From an uncultured Actinomycetes bacterium (GTDB taxonomy: Bacteria; Actinomycetota; Actinomycetes; S36-B12), in the NCBI GenBank assembly GCA_903918595.1, contig CAIXFB010000336.1, positions 1 to 5,175 of the forward strand: DNA of 5,175 nt. Direction: 5' to 3'. Position numbers and translations under genes: made by a program. Under the pieces are notes generated by a model. The model did not search any database. It saw nothing but the letters and a program-made list of their open reading frames with translations, and was not told where the DNA came from. This document shows positions 1-5,175 of this stretch, in pieces (the stretch's first letter is position 1; every line of letters begins with the position of its first letter).

Positions 1-208
1 ATGCGCATGAGGCTGGCATTCGGAATAACTTCTCGTTCGCGATTCGTCTAGACGCTGGCGTGTACGACTGCGCGGATAATCAGGCGTGCTTAATAAAGGA
101 TCACCTCCGCCGTGGGCGTTGCCATGGACCAAAAACCCCTACAGCAAGAACGCAATTTGATAATCTCCCCCTAGAAGTCACATTCGTCAGTACGAGCGAG
201 GGGTTCGC
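1..208. other. Leader region upstream of the DUF805 gene; no supported gene
   Basis: Plus-strand frame 3 is open from the left edge to about 254 and overlaps the start of the next gene by 46 nt. Its translation matches no family I recognise, so it could be the tail of an upstream gene or chance. Frame 1 closes at 49-51. Two weak -10-like hexamers (GATAAT at 75-80 and at 159-164) have no convincing -35 partners. AACCCCT at 134-140 is exactly complementary to AGGGGTT at 199-205, which contains the ribosome binding site of the following gene. A second pyrimidine tract, 165-172, could compete for the same site. No tRNA or other structured RNA was recognised. Confidence 0.4.
198..203 (+). promoter_or_regulatory. 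Ribosome binding site (GAGGGG) of the DUF805 gene
   Basis: GAGGGG lies 5 nt before the ATG at 209. This is a good Shine-Dalgarno match at acceptable spacing, and it supports the 209 start over later methionines. Upstream tracts at 134-140 and 165-172 are complementary to it, so it could be partly masked in a folded leader (inference). Confidence 0.6.
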
Positions 209-706
209 ATGGGGTTCAGCCAAGCCATCACACATGTCCTCAGGAACTACGTGAACTTTCGCGGACGCGCCACTCGCTCGGAGTTCTGGTGGTTCTCCCT
301 GCTCATGGTCATCGTCTACGTAGTCCTGTTCATCATGTCCTCAGTCGGAATCGCCACCAGTGCAGACCCACAGTTGTGGGGACTTCTGGCCCAGGTGGGA
401 AGTACGGGAACCTTGGTGTGGTTCTTAGCGACCATCATTCCTGTCAGCGCCGTCTGGTTCAGGCGCCTGCACGACTCCAACAAGTCGGGCTGGTGGTACG
501 TGCTCACCATCATGATCGGTTTCGGTGGCTTCTTTTTCTTTGCCATCTCTGCCTTGCAGAATGAGGTCGCTTTTACGATCGGCCTGGTGCTGGGACTCAT
601 CTCCGTGCTTGGCGGAATCGTTTTGCTGATCTTCGCGTTGCTCCCAAGTACATCCGGACCTAACAAATACGGCGAAGTCCCGACACGCGCCTCCTCCAAC
701 AACTAG
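209..706 (+). CDS. DUF805 family small inner-membrane protein
   Basis: This 165-residue integral membrane protein is recognised as DUF805 (the YhaH/YhaI-type family) by three signatures in the usual order. The first is the N-terminal NFRGRATRSEFWWF block at about residues 16-29. The second is the RRLHDSNKSGWW block at about 85-96, after the second membrane segment. The third is the closing GPNKYG at about 150-155. Hydrophobic stretches near residues 28-48, 63-82, 96-113 and 121-145 suggest four transmembrane helices, normal for the family, and the length is typical. The ATG is preceded by GAGGGG. The biochemical role of DUF805 is not established, so none is assigned. The next gene is 291 nt downstream with its own putative promoter, so co-transcription is not indicated. 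The ORF is intact. Confidence 0.93.
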   Translation: MGFSQAITHVLRNYVNFRGRATRSEFWWFSLLMVIVYVVLFIMSSVGIATSADPQLWGLLAQVGSTGTLVWFLATIIPVSAVWFRRLHDSNKSGWWYVLTIMIGFGGFFFFAISALQNEVAFTIGLVLGLISVLGGIVLLIFALLPSTSGPNKYGEVPTRASSNN

Positions 707-806
707 CCAGCGTTGCCTTCACATCCTTGAGTTCGTGCGCGCAGTCCTCGCCAAGGTCTGACCAAACTAATGCGGGGTCGGATTTCTGTTCTCGCGAGTC
801 GCTCGA

Positions 807-825
807 GGTGAGTCAAATTCTCACC
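807..825. repeat. Perfect 6-bp inverted repeat with 7-nt loop
   Basis: GGTGAG at 807-812 and CTCACC at 820-825 are exact reverse complements separated by TCAAATT. It has no T-run on either side, so it is not a typical intrinsic terminator of the DUF805 gene, which ends 100 nt earlier. Half-sites of six bases with a seven-base spacer would suit a dimeric regulator's operator, but that is inference. Confidence 0.45.
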
Positions 826-929
826 CCGTTGATCTTCAGCCCCGAATGGCGCAGCGCTTCGTTGGTTGTTACGCACGATCAAGGCGAAGGCGAGTCACTA
901 GCGGGACCGAGAAACTCAGTGGGGATGGT

Positions 930-939
930 CTGGCGCCAG
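930..939. repeat. Perfect 10-bp palindrome CTGGCGCCAG
   Basis: This self-complementary decamer lies 58 nt upstream of the start of the secreted-protein gene, about where an operator could overlap or flank a promoter. No regulator is recognised nearby, and palindromes of this size also occur by chance. Confidence 0.4.
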
Positions 940-986
940 GAGCGTTGCAATGTCAAGGATGCAGACATGGAAAGGCGCTGACTAGG

Positions 987-992
987 TACGAT
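987..992 (+). promoter_or_regulatory. Putative -10 element (TACGAT) for leaderless transcription of the secreted-protein gene
   Basis: TACGAT fits the TANNNT -10 pattern and ends 5 nt before the ATG at 998. Transcription would then begin at or within a base or two of the start codon, giving a leaderless mRNA, which is common in actinobacteria. This would explain why no good Shine-Dalgarno sequence precedes the ATG; only a weak TAGG lies at 983-986. The -35 region is poor (CAGACA at 962-967, 19 nt upstream). Tentative. Confidence 0.3.
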
Positions 993-997
993 CTAGC

Positions 998-2788
998 ATG
1001 AATCCCCGCCTGCGTCGTAACGTCTTCGCCTCCGTACTTGCATCTCTCGCATTGGTTGCAGCAGGGCTTCCTGCTGCTAGCGCGAGCGACGCCAACCTGG
1101 CCACGGGAGGAAACCCTCCGGGCGGCTGGGTTGTTGACCCCTCTTTCTATCAGCAACTTTTTGGGAATTTCGGCGAGGGTGCACCGCAGGGAACAGTTAT
1201 TGCCGACTCGGGCTTTCGCCCCTACCCCCACGGTTTTCCCGTACCAAACTGGGGATCGGCCCAGGATTTTGCCGGTAATGCTTTGGTCTTCGGAGGGGCG
1301 ACCAAGGTCACCTTGGAGCAACTCCAAAAAGGTGAGGCTCCCGGCCCGAAACCGTTGAATGCCCTCGCGCTGCGCCGCACCCTCGGTGATGGGGTCTGCC
1401 GCGACGCAAAATCGATTGACCCCAAGACCGGCAATTGCGATCTCATCTTGGGAGCCGAACTCCTGGCCCAGATGATCGAGACAAACGCGCTTGGTGGGCA
1501 TTGTTTTGGGTTGGCCGCAGCAGCCGCAGCCCTGTACAACGGACAATTGCCGGCTAACCAAGTTGGAGCCTCCGGTTTGGGCATCAATGCCCTCAACCCG
1601 ATGGGCAATCCGGCCACGCAAACGATCACCCGACTATTCGCCACCCAGTTCCTCGACCCGGATGTGCTTACCGATGCGGTAGCTGGCCAGTCGCCGACGC
1701 AACTCGTTCAGACCCTGATTCAGACGCTTCCGAGCGGCACTGTTCCTTTCGTTCTCGGTGTCTATGGGGAAGTCGGTGGACACGCCATCACTCCTTACGC
1801 CGTCCTTGACCGCGGCAATGGTGTGTACGACATCGCTGTGTACGACAACAACTTTCCGCTCCGGGGTCTTGCCGTCACGGTTGACACGAAAACCGACAGT
1901 TTTGTCTACACATCTGCAACCAACCCGGGTTCTCCCACTTACACCTGGAGCACGGCGAATCAATCCACCATCTCTCTTATCGAGATCGATGATCTGCTAG
2001 CGCAGCAGCCGTGCCCCATCTGCCGAGGCAAGGATCAGGGGACGATGCTTGCATTCAGTTCTCTGTCTGGGGCGAATTTTGATGCGATCGATATCGGTTT
2101 GCTCGACACCGAGGGTCAGCCGTTGGCACCGAACCTTTATCGCGAGGTGAGCACTCTGAATCCGCCTACCGAGGCTGCGCGAAATATTCCCGTGATTTTC
2201 GTAAATCCTGGAGTCGATTTCTTCGTCGCGATTAATGTCAGACAACTCTCCGGATCGCAGTCGTTTGAGGTGTACGCGCTGAGCAATGGTGCCTCCCAAT
2301 ATCTTCTTCTTGATGCTCTCGACTCGAACAGCACAACCCTTTTTGGAGTTGATGGACAGAGTGCGATCTTCCAGTCCAGCACGGCGTCCAGCCCTCGTAT
2401 GCAGCAGTTGTACGACGGGCGCACCACGAGTTACGACGTAAACGGCCACCCACTCGCGCTTCCCAAGGAGGTCTTCGTAAATCAGGATTGGAATCGCTCC
2501 AAGAAGCAGGTGCGTTACAGCAGCACGGCGACTCGGACTGTTGACTGGAACGTGCAGGTCACCGGTGTTCGCGCTGAGGGTGATGCGGGTTGGGTCGGTC
2601 TAGGTGTTTCGGTTCCTGCGGGCGGCGAAATCTTGGTGGATTACTCAGGTGCCACTGCAACCAAGGCTCCACTGGCTTGGGTCATAGATAAGGATAACAA
2701 TCGAACACCCGTGAAAATGCAGCTAATAACACCTGCACTCATCAAGCAGTACGGCGATGATCTTTACGTTGTGCAGGGTCCCTCCTAA
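998..2788 (+). CDS. Secreted protein with papain-like cysteine-protease-type core, C-terminal half of unknown function
   Basis: This 596-residue protein has a clear Sec signal peptide: basic start RLRR (4-7), hydrophobic core at about 9-24 and an ASA cleavage motif at 27-29. The mature protein has a GGHCFGLA block with Cys169 at the start of an alanine-rich helix. It is followed by GGHAITPYAV with His262 and by a VYDNNFP strand with Asp283, Asn284 and Asn285. Order and spacing match the Cys-His-Asn/Asp arrangement of papain-like (clan CA) enzymes, so a cysteine peptidase or transpeptidase/amidase-like activity outside the cell is inferred; the substrate is unknown. Cys134/Cys147 and a CPIC pair (339-342) could form disulfides. 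From about 345 to the end the protein is rich in short hydrophobic and Ser/Thr stretches, suggesting beta-sandwich domains that I cannot assign. The frame is intact and the start is fixed by the signal peptide. Two antisense frames over 953-1644 are shadows. Confidence 0.85.
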   Translation: MNPRLRRNVFASVLASLALVAAGLPAASASDANLATGGNPPGGWVVDPSFYQQLFGNFGEGAPQGTVIADSGFRPYPHGFPVPNWGSAQDFAGNALVFGGATKVTLEQLQKGEAPGPKPLNALALRRTLGDGVCRDAKSIDPKTGNCDLILGAELLAQMIETNALGGHCFGLAAAAAALYNGQLPANQVGASGLGINALNPMGNPATQTITRLFATQFLDPDVLTDAVAGQSPTQLVQTLIQTLPSGTVPFVLGVYGEVGGHAITPYAVLDRGNGVYDIAVYDNNFPLRGLAVTVDTKTDSFVYTSATNPGSPTYTWSTANQSTISLIEIDDLLAQQPCPICRGKDQGTMLAFSSLSGANFDAIDIGLLDTEGQPLAPNLYREVSTLNPPTEAARNIPVIFVNPGVDFFVAINVRQLSGSQSFEVYALSNGASQYLLLDALDSNSTTLFGVDGQSAIFQSSTASSPRMQQLYDGRTTSYDVNGHPLALPKEVFVNQDWNRSKKQVRYSSTATRTVDWNVQVTGVRAEGDAGWVGLGVSVPAGGEILVDYSGATATKAPLAWVIDKDNNRTPVKMQLITPALIKQYGDDLYVVQGPS

Positions 2789-2893
2789 CAGCAGATTGCT
2801 TCACCTACTGTTTGTTGCGATGTGTCGTTTCGACTACTCCTTGTTGTTGTGGAGGATGCATGGGTGCTCAAGGTTTTTGCGGGTTCTCGCTTG

Positions 2894-3280
2894 TCACGAG
2901 GTCACCGACACGCATTCCACGTCTGCGGGGACACCCTTCGGCACGTTGAAGTTTGCCAAGGCGATCAGCTCCCACTTCCCTTCCGGGCTGAGCAAGTATG
3001 TGAGCATGCGCGGGGATGCGGTGTCTCGGTACTGCTCCCCTTCCATTACGAGGTCGCTCACCACAGCGTCGTAGGAGACGACGAGAAGATCGCCGTTTAG
3101 CGCAACGCCGACGTTGGCGAAGTCGTAGGCCTTAGCTGGCGCCCACTCGATGGGCTTGCCATCGATTGCCGGCCATCCCTGCCCGTCGGCGAGCTGGATC
3201 TGATTGGCTGGGTGAATGACCTTCTCTTTCGACGCTCCAGTCGTGATTTCACGCCACTGTTCTACGAGCGACGTGCCCAA
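2894..3280 (-). CDS. NTF2-like / SnoaL-DUF4440-type protein, possibly truncated at the N-terminus
   Basis: The 128-residue product reads like a small cone-fold protein of the NTF2-like superfamily (SnoaL/DUF4440 type). It opens with a helix containing SLVEQWREITTG (residues 4-15). A GVALNGDLLVVSYDAVV strand pair (58-74) follows, then a final GKWELIALANFNVP strand (101-114) that matches the usual GxW closing strand. Members are enzymes, immunity-like or ligand-binding proteins, so no reaction can be assigned. The start used here is a TTG with a GGAAG 8 nt upstream. The frame stays open further upstream, and plausible coding (PNTSPEDVALG) continues to about 3310, so a longer or secreted ancestor may have lost its head there. 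It converges on the secreted-protein gene, with 105 nt between their stop codons and no strong terminator hairpin seen. Confidence 0.65.
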   Translation of the reverse strand: MGTSLVEQWREITTGASKEKVIHPANQIQLADGQGWPAIDGKPIEWAPAKAYDFANVGVALNGDLLVVSYDAVVSDLVMEGEQYRDTASPRMLTYLLSPEGKWELIALANFNVPKGVPADVECVSVTS

Positions 3281-3301
3281 GGCAACATCTTCCGGACTCG
3301 T

Positions 3302-3610
3302 GTTAGGGGTTTCGCCGCTGACGGCAATTGGTTCTTGCCATCCATGGATGAGTTGATGGCGATGTGTAACTATTCACGTAACCCCAGCGCTCCTGCCCCA
3401 CCGAGTGTGAGTTGCTACGGCACCTCCGGTGTAAACCAGAATGCCACATTCGCTAGTGGTGACTACGGGTTTGCGAGCTCCATTTATTGGAGTTCGAGTC
3501 AGGCCGGTGCGACGGTCGCGCGGGCCCAGAAGTTGACTACGGGCGAACTGTACAACCCCTTCAAGTCAGACTCAGTGAACCAGCGCGTTCGTCCGATCCG
3601 GGCTTTTTAG
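3302..3610 (+). pseudogene. C-terminal fragment of a DUF1566 (Lcl C-terminal-type) domain protein
   Basis: About 100 residues show the C-terminal half of a DUF1566 domain, a C-type-lectin-like fold common in secreted and surface proteins. In order they are GNWFLPSMDEL, MCNY, YGFASSIYWSSSQ and a closing VRPIRAF just before TAG. The frame is open back to 3212, but the segment 3212-3300 is antisense to the NTF2-like gene and does not look like DUF1566. The domain's first half, any signal peptide, a start codon with ribosome binding site and a promoter are all missing. I therefore call a headless remnant with an intact 3' end. Translation from an upstream ATG at 3212 as a chimera is possible but unlikely. 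No frameshift lies inside the remaining part. Confidence 0.7.
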
Positions 3611-3848
3611 CACTTCATTACTTCATCTACCTTTTCGTTTTTTGTCGCTGTGTTTGTGTGATTGACGTAGGCGCAGCCTCTTCGAACCCTGGCCCCCGAG
3701 CGCTTCCACATGAGAACCCGAGAGGTATGGAACGCTGTGGCAAGCATCATCGGGACCTGACTCTTCATGGACACCCGTGAATGGGTGTGCACCAGAAGCA
3801 TCACGTGGGCGCGATCTAGATCCTCAACGAGGTCGTATGCATTTGTAA
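3611..3848. other. Gene-poor gap between the DUF1566 remnant and the metalloprotease remnant
   Basis: This 238-nt stretch has no gene I can support. A minus-strand frame of 84 codons (3861 down to 3607) spans it exactly and overlaps the end of the metalloprotease frame by 13 nt. Its translation, rich in Met, His and Arg, matches no family and has no ribosome binding site, so it is probably chance. A T-rich patch lies at 3630-3645 after the DUF1566 stop without a clear stem before it. A perfect 6-bp stem-loop sits at 3771-3788. A TTCGAAC heptamer resembling a tRNA T-loop at about 3681-3687 lacks the flanking stem. Confidence 0.5.
3771..3788. repeat. Perfect 6-bp stem-loop (ACACCC / GGGTGT)
   Basis: ACACCC at 3771-3776 and GGGTGT at 3783-3788 are exact reverse complements around the 6-nt loop GTGAAT. 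It lies downstream of the minus-strand metalloprotease fragment and of the plus-strand DUF1566 fragment, so it could slow transcription from either side. No T-run follows in either direction, so a terminator is not claimed. Confidence 0.4.
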
Positions 3849-4256
3849 TCACGATCCGCATGGATTCGCACCGCTGAGTTGGTACAGACCGTACTTATCA
3901 CCTGGTCCAAAATCATCATTGCTCGGCTGTGGGCACGCCCGAGACATGACATCGCCCTGACCGAGCGGATGACCGAGTCCCATTGCATGCCCAATTTCGT
4001 GCAGCATGACCTGTCCCAGTGCGCCTCGGTATCGATTACCTTCAGCTACTTGGCCAAAATCTTGGGCCGGATAAGTGAAGTCAGAAACTTGCCCGACTGT
4101 TGATCGTTCAATCTCCAAGAATTTCCCATTCCAGGTTGCTCGTGGATTGACATCTACGCCGTTTGACGCGCCGCTTGTAATGACGGTGTCGGGGGCAAAG
4201 TTCGCACGTGGAGCAAAGTAGAACTGAATGTCGGCAACGGCGGCTCTTTGAGCCAA
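3849..4256 (-). CDS. Matrixin-like zinc metalloprotease (metzincin), C-terminal part of the catalytic domain
   Basis: The 135-residue frame carries a full metzincin zinc site, HEIGHAMGLGH (His86, Glu87, His90, His96), followed by DVMS with Met104 in the position of the Met-turn. An ADIQFYF strand at 8-14 corresponds to the conserved ADI strand of M10-type (matrixin) domains, and FGPGDKYGLYQL near the end is the usual closing helix. Cys108 and Cys133 could form a disulfide. The family is secreted with a signal peptide and often a propeptide. Here those, and roughly the first 35-45 residues of the catalytic domain, are absent. The TTG used as start has no ribosome binding site. The frame stays open only to 4301, where an in-frame stop lies at 4302-4304. 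It is probably a truncated, non-functional gene despite the intact active-site motif. It runs away from the plus-strand fragment that begins next to it. Confidence 0.7.
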   Translation of the reverse strand: MAQRAAVADIQFYFAPRANFAPDTVITSGASNGVDVNPRATWNGKFLEIERSTVGQVSDFTYPAQDFGQVAEGNRYRGALGQVMLHEIGHAMGLGHPLGQGDVMSRACPQPSNDDFGPGDKYGLYQLSGANPCGS

Positions 4257-4305
4257 TCTAAATGTCGCGGGTAGCCCGACAGCACCAAATCTTCCATGCG
4301 GCTAT

Positions 4306-4653
4306 ATGAGTAATTGGATGAAAGCCAATGGTGCGAGAGACACTCTTGCTGCTGTGCATACCTCCGCTTACACCGCTGAGGCCCCGTCTGTGTCAAAGTC
4401 TCAGCAGGCTTCCGGGGTCGCCCAATTGGTGGCGAACACCAAATCGGGCGGAAAAATCGCGTTCGTGGGAATGTCGCTGGCACCGTCAGTGTGGTTGGCC
4501 AACTTCCTGCTCCTCTACGCGCTTAGCCCGGAGTTAGCTGCTGAGATGCCGGCCTTCTAGGCGCCGACTCCCAGCAACGTGGCGACGGCAATTGCGAATT
4601 CAAGCACCGGGCAAGTTCCGTTCGCTGACTTTGCTTCATCCTTCAAGGACTGA
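4306..4653 (+). pseudogene. Unrecognised C-terminal gene fragment with an in-frame TAG
   Basis: The frame from ATG 4306 runs 84 codons to a TAG at 4558-4560, then stays open for 30 more codons (APTPSNVATAIANSS and onward) to TGA at 4651-4653. Composition on both sides of the TAG is alike, and the part after it reads as a normal protein tail. A TGG-to-TAG change (Trp to stop) is therefore the simplest explanation; a sequencing error is the alternative. The product has a hydrophobic stretch, IAFVGMSLAPSVWLANFLLL, at about residues 51-70, which may be a membrane helix or a buried strand-helix unit. I do not recognise the family. The frame is open upstream only to a TGA at 4249-4251, with no ribosome binding site, so the N-terminus seems lost where it abuts the metalloprotease fragment. 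Confidence 0.5.
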
Positions 4654-4711
4654 GTTGATCTGTAAAACGGATCCATCGATTAGCGGTGGGGCGGGTCTGG
4701 ATCGAATCGAC

Positions 4712-4744
4712 AACGACCTAGTCGGTGCTGGGAGCTAGGTTGTT
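4712..4744 (+). terminator. Possible stem-loop terminator in a convergent gap
   Basis: AACGACCTAG (4712-4721) can pair with CTAGGTTGTT (4735-4744) as a 10-bp stem with one G-U wobble in plus-strand RNA, around a 13-nt loop. It lies between the end of the plus-strand fragment (stop at 4653) and the histidine-kinase gene coming the other way, whose TAG is inside the right arm. Only a short T-run (4743-4745) follows, and the loop is large, so termination is uncertain. In minus-strand RNA the wobble becomes an A-C mismatch. Confidence 0.35.
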
Positions 4745-5175
4745 TCGTTGCTGGGCAAATCGCCGCCCGAACTGACGGCCAGTTGGGCGAGCTTGATGCG
4801 GGCGGTGAGACGTGTCTTCCCGGCTTCTCGGATGAGACTCCAATGTCCAGCGGTGGCGTGCTCGATCATCGCCGATCCCAAACCTCGTTGACCCCGAAGA
4901 GGACCTACGCCATCGTCGACAACCTCGATGATGACGAAGGTGCCATCCGAAGTAACGGAAACATCGATCTCGTGTGCAGCCCCATGGCGAATTCCGTTCG
5001 TGATTCCTTCTTCGACGATTCGGCCGACAGCAACAGGGTCAACCAAGCCTTCGACGTCGTCCGAGGTCCAGACACGAAAGAAGCATGCATCGCCCCAGAG
5101 CGACACCTTTCGACTCACCTCCGCGTGCACCGCAGTTGATCTCTCCTCGCGGAGTGGAAGCGGATTCCCCAGCAC
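4735..5175 (-). CDS. Sensor histidine kinase, C-terminal HATPase domain (5' end beyond window)
   Basis: The visible 146 residues end with a GHKL-type ATP-binding domain of a two-component sensor kinase. The N-box is EEGITNGIRHG (residues 55-65, key Asn60), the G1 box is DDGVGP (87-92, Asp87/Asp88) and the G2 box is RGLGSA (97-102). The preceding LREERSTAVHAEVSRKVSLWG region is the linker found before HATPase domains in many actinobacterial kinases related to the NarL-partner type. The phosphoacceptor helix, membrane segments and sensor part should lie beyond 5175. A GTG codon at the very edge is open frame, not evidence for a start. The role is ATP binding for autophosphorylation at the inner face of the membrane; signal and partner regulator are not visible. 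The 26-residue tail after the ATPase core is unremarkable. Confidence 0.85.
   Translation of the reverse strand: MLGNPLPLREERSTAVHAEVSRKVSLWGDACFFRVWTSDDVEGLVDPVAVGRIVEEGITNGIRHGAAHEIDVSVTSDGTFVIIEVVDDGVGPLRGQRGLGSAMIEHATAGHWSLIREAGKTRLTARIKLAQLAVSSGGDLPSNETT

Larger units (their letters stand above)
707..997. other. Intergenic region with small palindromes, no convincing gene
   Basis: This gap separates the DUF805 gene from the secreted-protein gene. A TTG-started 84-codon plus frame (727-981) crosses it but has no recognisable motif and no ribosome binding site, so I do not call it. Visible structure: the self-complementary octamer CTCGCGAG at 791-798, the palindrome CTCGAG at 802-807, the inverted repeat at 807-825 and the 10-bp palindrome at 930-939. 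It probably holds the promoter and any operator of the gene starting at 998. Confidence 0.5.

Noticed and set aside
98..108. GGATCACCTCC, identical to the 3' tail of bacterial 16S rRNA
   Set aside because: Only 11 nt match. Upstream sequence does not resemble helix 45 of 16S rRNA. Read on the minus strand it is an ideal Shine-Dalgarno, but no start codon follows at usable spacing. Probably chance.
727..981. 84-codon plus-strand frame in the intergenic gap
   Set aside because: TTG start, no ribosome binding site, no recognisable motif, and it overlaps likely promoter and palindrome sequence.
953..1644. Long minus-strand frames (222 and 140 codons) opposite the secreted-protein gene
   Set aside because: They are antisense shadows with no motifs and no ribosome binding sites. 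The plus strand has a signal peptide and catalytic motifs.
3298..3312. GTTAGGG at the first junction as an integron attC core site
   Set aside because: It does not fit GTTRRRY, there is no matching inverse core at attC distance and no imperfect stem between. No integrase is visible.
3302..3610. DUF1566 (C-type-lectin-like fold) fragment as a diversity-generating retroelement target
   Set aside because: No reverse transcriptase, no template repeat and no second copy of the 3' end in the window.
3670..3700. tRNA-like T-loop TTCGAAC
   Set aside because: The flanking five bases cannot form the T-stem on either strand, and no acceptor or anticodon arms are found.
3607..3861. 84-codon minus-strand frame that fills the gap after the metalloprotease fragment
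   Set aside because: Starts with ATG and overlaps the preceding frame by 13 nt, but has odd composition, no family match and no ribosome binding site. A frame of this length is not rare by chance across six frames.

Overview
The window looks like chromosomal DNA of a moderate-GC bacterium, most likely an actinobacterium. The lineage call rests on three weak points: an actinobacterial-style histidine-kinase ATPase domain at the right end, a probably leaderless secreted-protein gene, and balanced-to-high GC in third codon positions judged by eye. No rRNA, tRNA, CRISPR array, transposase or phage gene was found.

Left half (1-2788): two convincing, apparently intact plus-strand genes. The first (209-706) encodes a small DUF805-family membrane protein with a good ribosome binding site. 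It is preceded by a leader with pyrimidine tracts that could pair with that site. After a 291-nt gap containing several small palindromes comes a 596-residue secreted protein (998-2788). It has a signal peptide, a papain-like Cys/His/Asp-Asn constellation and an unassigned C-terminal half. It is the most interesting intact gene here. Nothing in the sequence ties the two genes into one operon.

Right-centre (2789-4734): a patchwork of short genes and gene pieces in alternating orientation. In order they are a minus-strand NTF2/SnoaL/DUF4440-like protein, a plus-strand C-terminal piece of a DUF1566 (Lcl C-terminal-type) domain, a gene-poor gap, a minus-strand C-terminal piece of a matrixin-like zinc metalloprotease, and a plus-strand unrecognised C-terminal piece interrupted by an in-frame TAG. 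At about 3281-3310 and about 4250-4305 two pieces meet head to head with no room for promoters or the missing N-termini, while the 3' ends and stop codons survive. This looks like a region of repeated deletion or rearrangement, or possibly an assembly artefact.

Right edge (4735-5175): the C-terminal ATPase domain of a minus-strand sensor histidine kinase, cut by the window end. A stem-loop overlaps its stop codon in the convergent zone and could be a terminator.

I see no evidence that these genes form one functional system. The window is best read as two ordinary genes, a degraded accessory stretch and the end of a signalling gene.
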